Assembly: GCA_938045435.1 (NCBI GenBank)
Contig: CALIBA010000288.1
Location: 1-14,219 of the forward strand
Length of the DNA stretch: 14,219 nt
Direction of reading: 5' to 3'
Origin: an uncultured Selenomonas sp.
Lineage (GTDB): Bacteria; Bacillota; Negativicutes; Selenomonadales; Selenomonadaceae
Shown here: piece after piece, positions 12,914-14,219 of the stretch
Position numbering within the stretch: position 1 is the stretch's first letter
Layout: the number at the start of each line of letters is the position of its first letter
The notes under the pieces: generated by a model
Database searches by the model: none
Told to the model about the DNA's origin: nothing
The model's input: only the letters and a program-made list of their open reading frames with translations
Made by a program: the position numbers and the translations under genes

Positions 12914-13583
12914 GTGCTGAGGCAAGAACTGCGAAACAAATAAGACTATTTTCCTGCCAATGCTGCATAAATCGCGCAAGCATTCCGCGAATACGGCGAA
13001 TCCCATTTTTCTGCAAACGATAGATATGTGCAGGTGTCACATCGAGGCGATCTGCGAGCGTCTGCGCCTTCGTTCCGCCGATGGTCACGCGCTCTAAGAC
13101 AAGGCGCTCCCTGTCCGGCAATCGTGCGAGGGCGGTTCCAAGCACATCGACGAGCGCTTGACGCTCAGCCACCTCTGCAACCGAGGGACACGAATCGACG
13201 AGCTGCTCCTTTGCCGTTTCGCCCATATCCGCGCAGTCCGCCTCCAAGCAAGGGAGATCTACTGCACCCTCGCGCCGCAAAAAGCTCAAAATACGCCCAC
13301 GTACGCGGTGCATGGCGTACAGGCTGAATGCCACGCCGCGTGACGGATCGTACCGCTCGACTGCTTCAATAAGGCCGATCGTGCCCTCCTGCACAGCATC
13401 CATAACAGCGGGTGCTGTGCGGTATGGCATCACCTCACGAAAGACGAGCGGCTGATAGGCCTCGATGAGGCGCCGCCGCGCAGCTTCATCCCCCGCCTCC
13501 TTATAGGCATGCCAGAGGGCACATTCCTCCTCCGGTGCCAGCTTCTTTACGGAAGCAAGTTTTTTCACATACTCCGCGAACAA
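12885..13583 (-). CDS. Sigma-70 family RNA polymerase sigma factor, regions 2 and 4 only
   Basis: A sigma factor of about 232 residues. Region 2 (about 36-104) includes the core-binding segment VMDAVQEGTIGLIEAVERYDPSRG and the promoter-melting/-10 block FSLYAMHRVRGRILSFLRRE. That block resembles alternative sigma factors such as FliA and the sporulation group. Region 4 (about 148-202) is a helix-turn-helix (TKAQTLADRLDVTPAHIYRLQKNGIRRIR). There is no region 1.1 and no clear region 3. A 27-residue tail ends hydrophobic (ICFAVLASALESVRKLVV). Start choice is uncertain: GGAGG (13591-13595) is 7 bases before TTG 13583 and 4 before GTG 13586. An ATG at 13616 overlapping the tamB stop (TGATG) would add a Gly-rich leader. 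Its regulon is unknown; its place between tamB and bamA suggests envelope control. Confidence 0.88.
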   Translation of the reverse strand: MFAEYVKKLASVKKLAPEEECALWHAYKEAGDEAARRRLIEAYQPLVFREVMPYRTAPAVMDAVQEGTIGLIEAVERYDPSRGVAFSLYAMHRVRGRILSFLRREGAVDLPCLEADCADMGETAKEQLVDSCPSVAEVAERQALVDVLGTALARLPDRERLVLERVTIGGTKAQTLADRLDVTPAHIYRLQKNGIRRIRGMLARFMQHWQENSLICFAVLASALESVRKLVV

Positions 13584-13590
13584 CACACCA

Positions 13591-13595
13591 CCTCC
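13591..13595 (-). promoter_or_regulatory. Ribosome binding site bearing on the sigma factor start
   Basis: GGAGG within a GGGAGGTGG run on the minus strand. It sits inside the longest reading frame and suits TTG 13583 (7 bases) or GTG 13586 (4 bases), arguing against the ATGs at 13616 and 13598. Confidence 0.5.
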
Positions 13596-13615
13596 CATGC
13601 ACTTTCCACCCCCCA

Positions 13616-14219
13616 TCAGAAGCGTATACGCGCCTCAACGCCGAAAATATGGTTCTTCCCCTCGCGGTCATACGAAATGCCAAACTTATCGCTGAAATCA
13701 TACTGAATCCCGTAGCGGCGCTTATCCGAAGCACTCCCAAGGCCCTGCACATAGCGCAGCAGCACCCGATCATTAATGTATTTTCCAAACTCAACATTGT
13801 ACTCATCATCATCATTCTTACGCGCCGCCTCCTCCTCTTTCGATGTAAAGAGTGTGCCACTGCCATAGGAAAGGCGAAGTACATCGAGATGCAACAGGTT
13901 CTTCATTGTATCTTCAACCTCTGAAAGTACACTCATCTGAAGGCCAATGGACAGGAGATCTGCCGTATTCACACCGCCCTCACCCGCGCGGTAAGAACTG
14001 CGCAGTGTGAGCATACGGATGATCTCCTCCTCCGACATCTCCGGTGAAGACCCCAACCGAAAATCCATGTGATCGAGCGGTCCTTGCGCATAAAGATAGA
14101 CGCGCGTATTCGTCAGCCTTGTATCGGCATAGAAATTGATCTCCGGCAGGAACGACTCCATCTGGTTGAATGTCGCCGTCCCCTCGCGGATCTTAAAGAC
14201 TGTCCGCAGATAGCTGACT
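13616..14219 (-). CDS. tamB: TamB/DUF490 family translocation and assembly protein, C-terminal part (cut by window edge)
   Basis: The frame is open to the window edge; 200 residues plus stop are seen. The segment matches the conserved C-terminal TamB domain. It includes F-K-I-R-E-G-T-A-T-F-N, ARF-type strand repeats such as NTRVYLYAQGPLDHMDFRLGS, and SPEMSEEEIIRMLTLRSS. The closing barrel-like strands end in GVEARIRF with a terminal Phe. TamB is a very long inner-membrane-anchored periplasmic beta-groove protein. It forms a bridge to the outer membrane, implicated in phospholipid transport and in barrel assembly with TamA. In Negativicutes, tamB is found beside bamA in the outer membrane cluster. 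The stop overlaps a possible sigma factor ATG (TGATG). Confidence 0.9.
   Translation of the reverse strand, partial: VSYLRTVFKIREGTATFNQMESFLPEINFYADTRLTNTRVYLYAQGPLDHMDFRLGSSPEMSEEEIIRMLTLRSSYRAGEGGVNTADLLSIGLQMSVLSEVEDTMKNLLHLDVLRLSYGSGTLFTSKEEEAARKNDDDEYNVEFGKYINDRVLLRYVQGLGSASDKRRYGIQYDFSDKFGISYDREGKNHIFGVEARIRF

Noticed and set aside
13622..13631. GCGTATACGC palindrome at the end of tamB
   Set aside because: A 10-base palindrome in a GC-rich coding end (Arg-Ile-Arg codons) can arise by chance, and no second copy or related site was seen.

Overview
This window is a chromosomal outer-membrane biogenesis locus from a diderm Firmicute (class Negativicutes), most likely Selenomonas or a close relative in the Selenomonadaceae. 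The evidence is the combination of lipid A genes (lpxC, fabZ, lpxA, lpxI, lpxB, lpxD), several Skp/OmpH-type chaperones, BamA and the end of TamB. They sit beside Firmicute-type strong Shine-Dalgarno sites (AGGAGG), TTG starts, and a one-piece tmRNA with tag ANEDYALAA. The genus is inferred from gene content and style; I could not run a search. All protein genes are on the minus strand; only ssrA (tmRNA) is on the plus strand.

Read in the direction of transcription (right to left): (i) 14219-12885, the C-terminal end of tamB, then a sigma-70-family factor whose start region touches the tamB stop. (ii) 12849-8942, a single-pass membrane protein of unknown function, bamA, and an unrecognised outer-membrane-like protein overlapping the bamA stop by one base. 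A good internal promoter lies over the end of the sigma gene. (iii) 8823-8179, a lipoprotein with two BamE/SmpA-like repeats. (iv) 8070-5975, three Skp/OmpH paralogues with three different N-terminal anchors. The first has its own strong promoter and is followed by a terminator-like hairpin. (v) 5962-4075, lpxD and a LpxL/HtrB-type acyltransferase, tightly packed. (vi) ssrA (3635-3986), convergent to that operon, with a terminator at 4001-4025 between them. (vii) 3444-1, lpxC-fabZ-lpxA-lpxI-lpxB (lpxB cut by the window edge). It is driven by a promoter lying back to back with the ssrA promoter.

Functionally, LpxA, LpxC, LpxD, LpxI and LpxB carry out the first steps from UDP-GlcNAc to lipid A disaccharide. 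FabZ makes acyl-ACP precursors and the LpxL-like protein adds a late acyl chain. Skp-like proteins, BamA and the putative accessory lipoprotein would chaperone and insert beta-barrel proteins. TamB-type proteins link the inner and outer membranes. The parts least explained by known biology are the sigma factor plus single-pass membrane protein placed between tamB and bamA, the unknown barrel-like protein after bamA, and the duplicated BamE-like lipoprotein. There is no gene-free stretch over 300 bases; the longest gap is 2006-2176. I see no mobile elements, CRISPR arrays or tRNAs.
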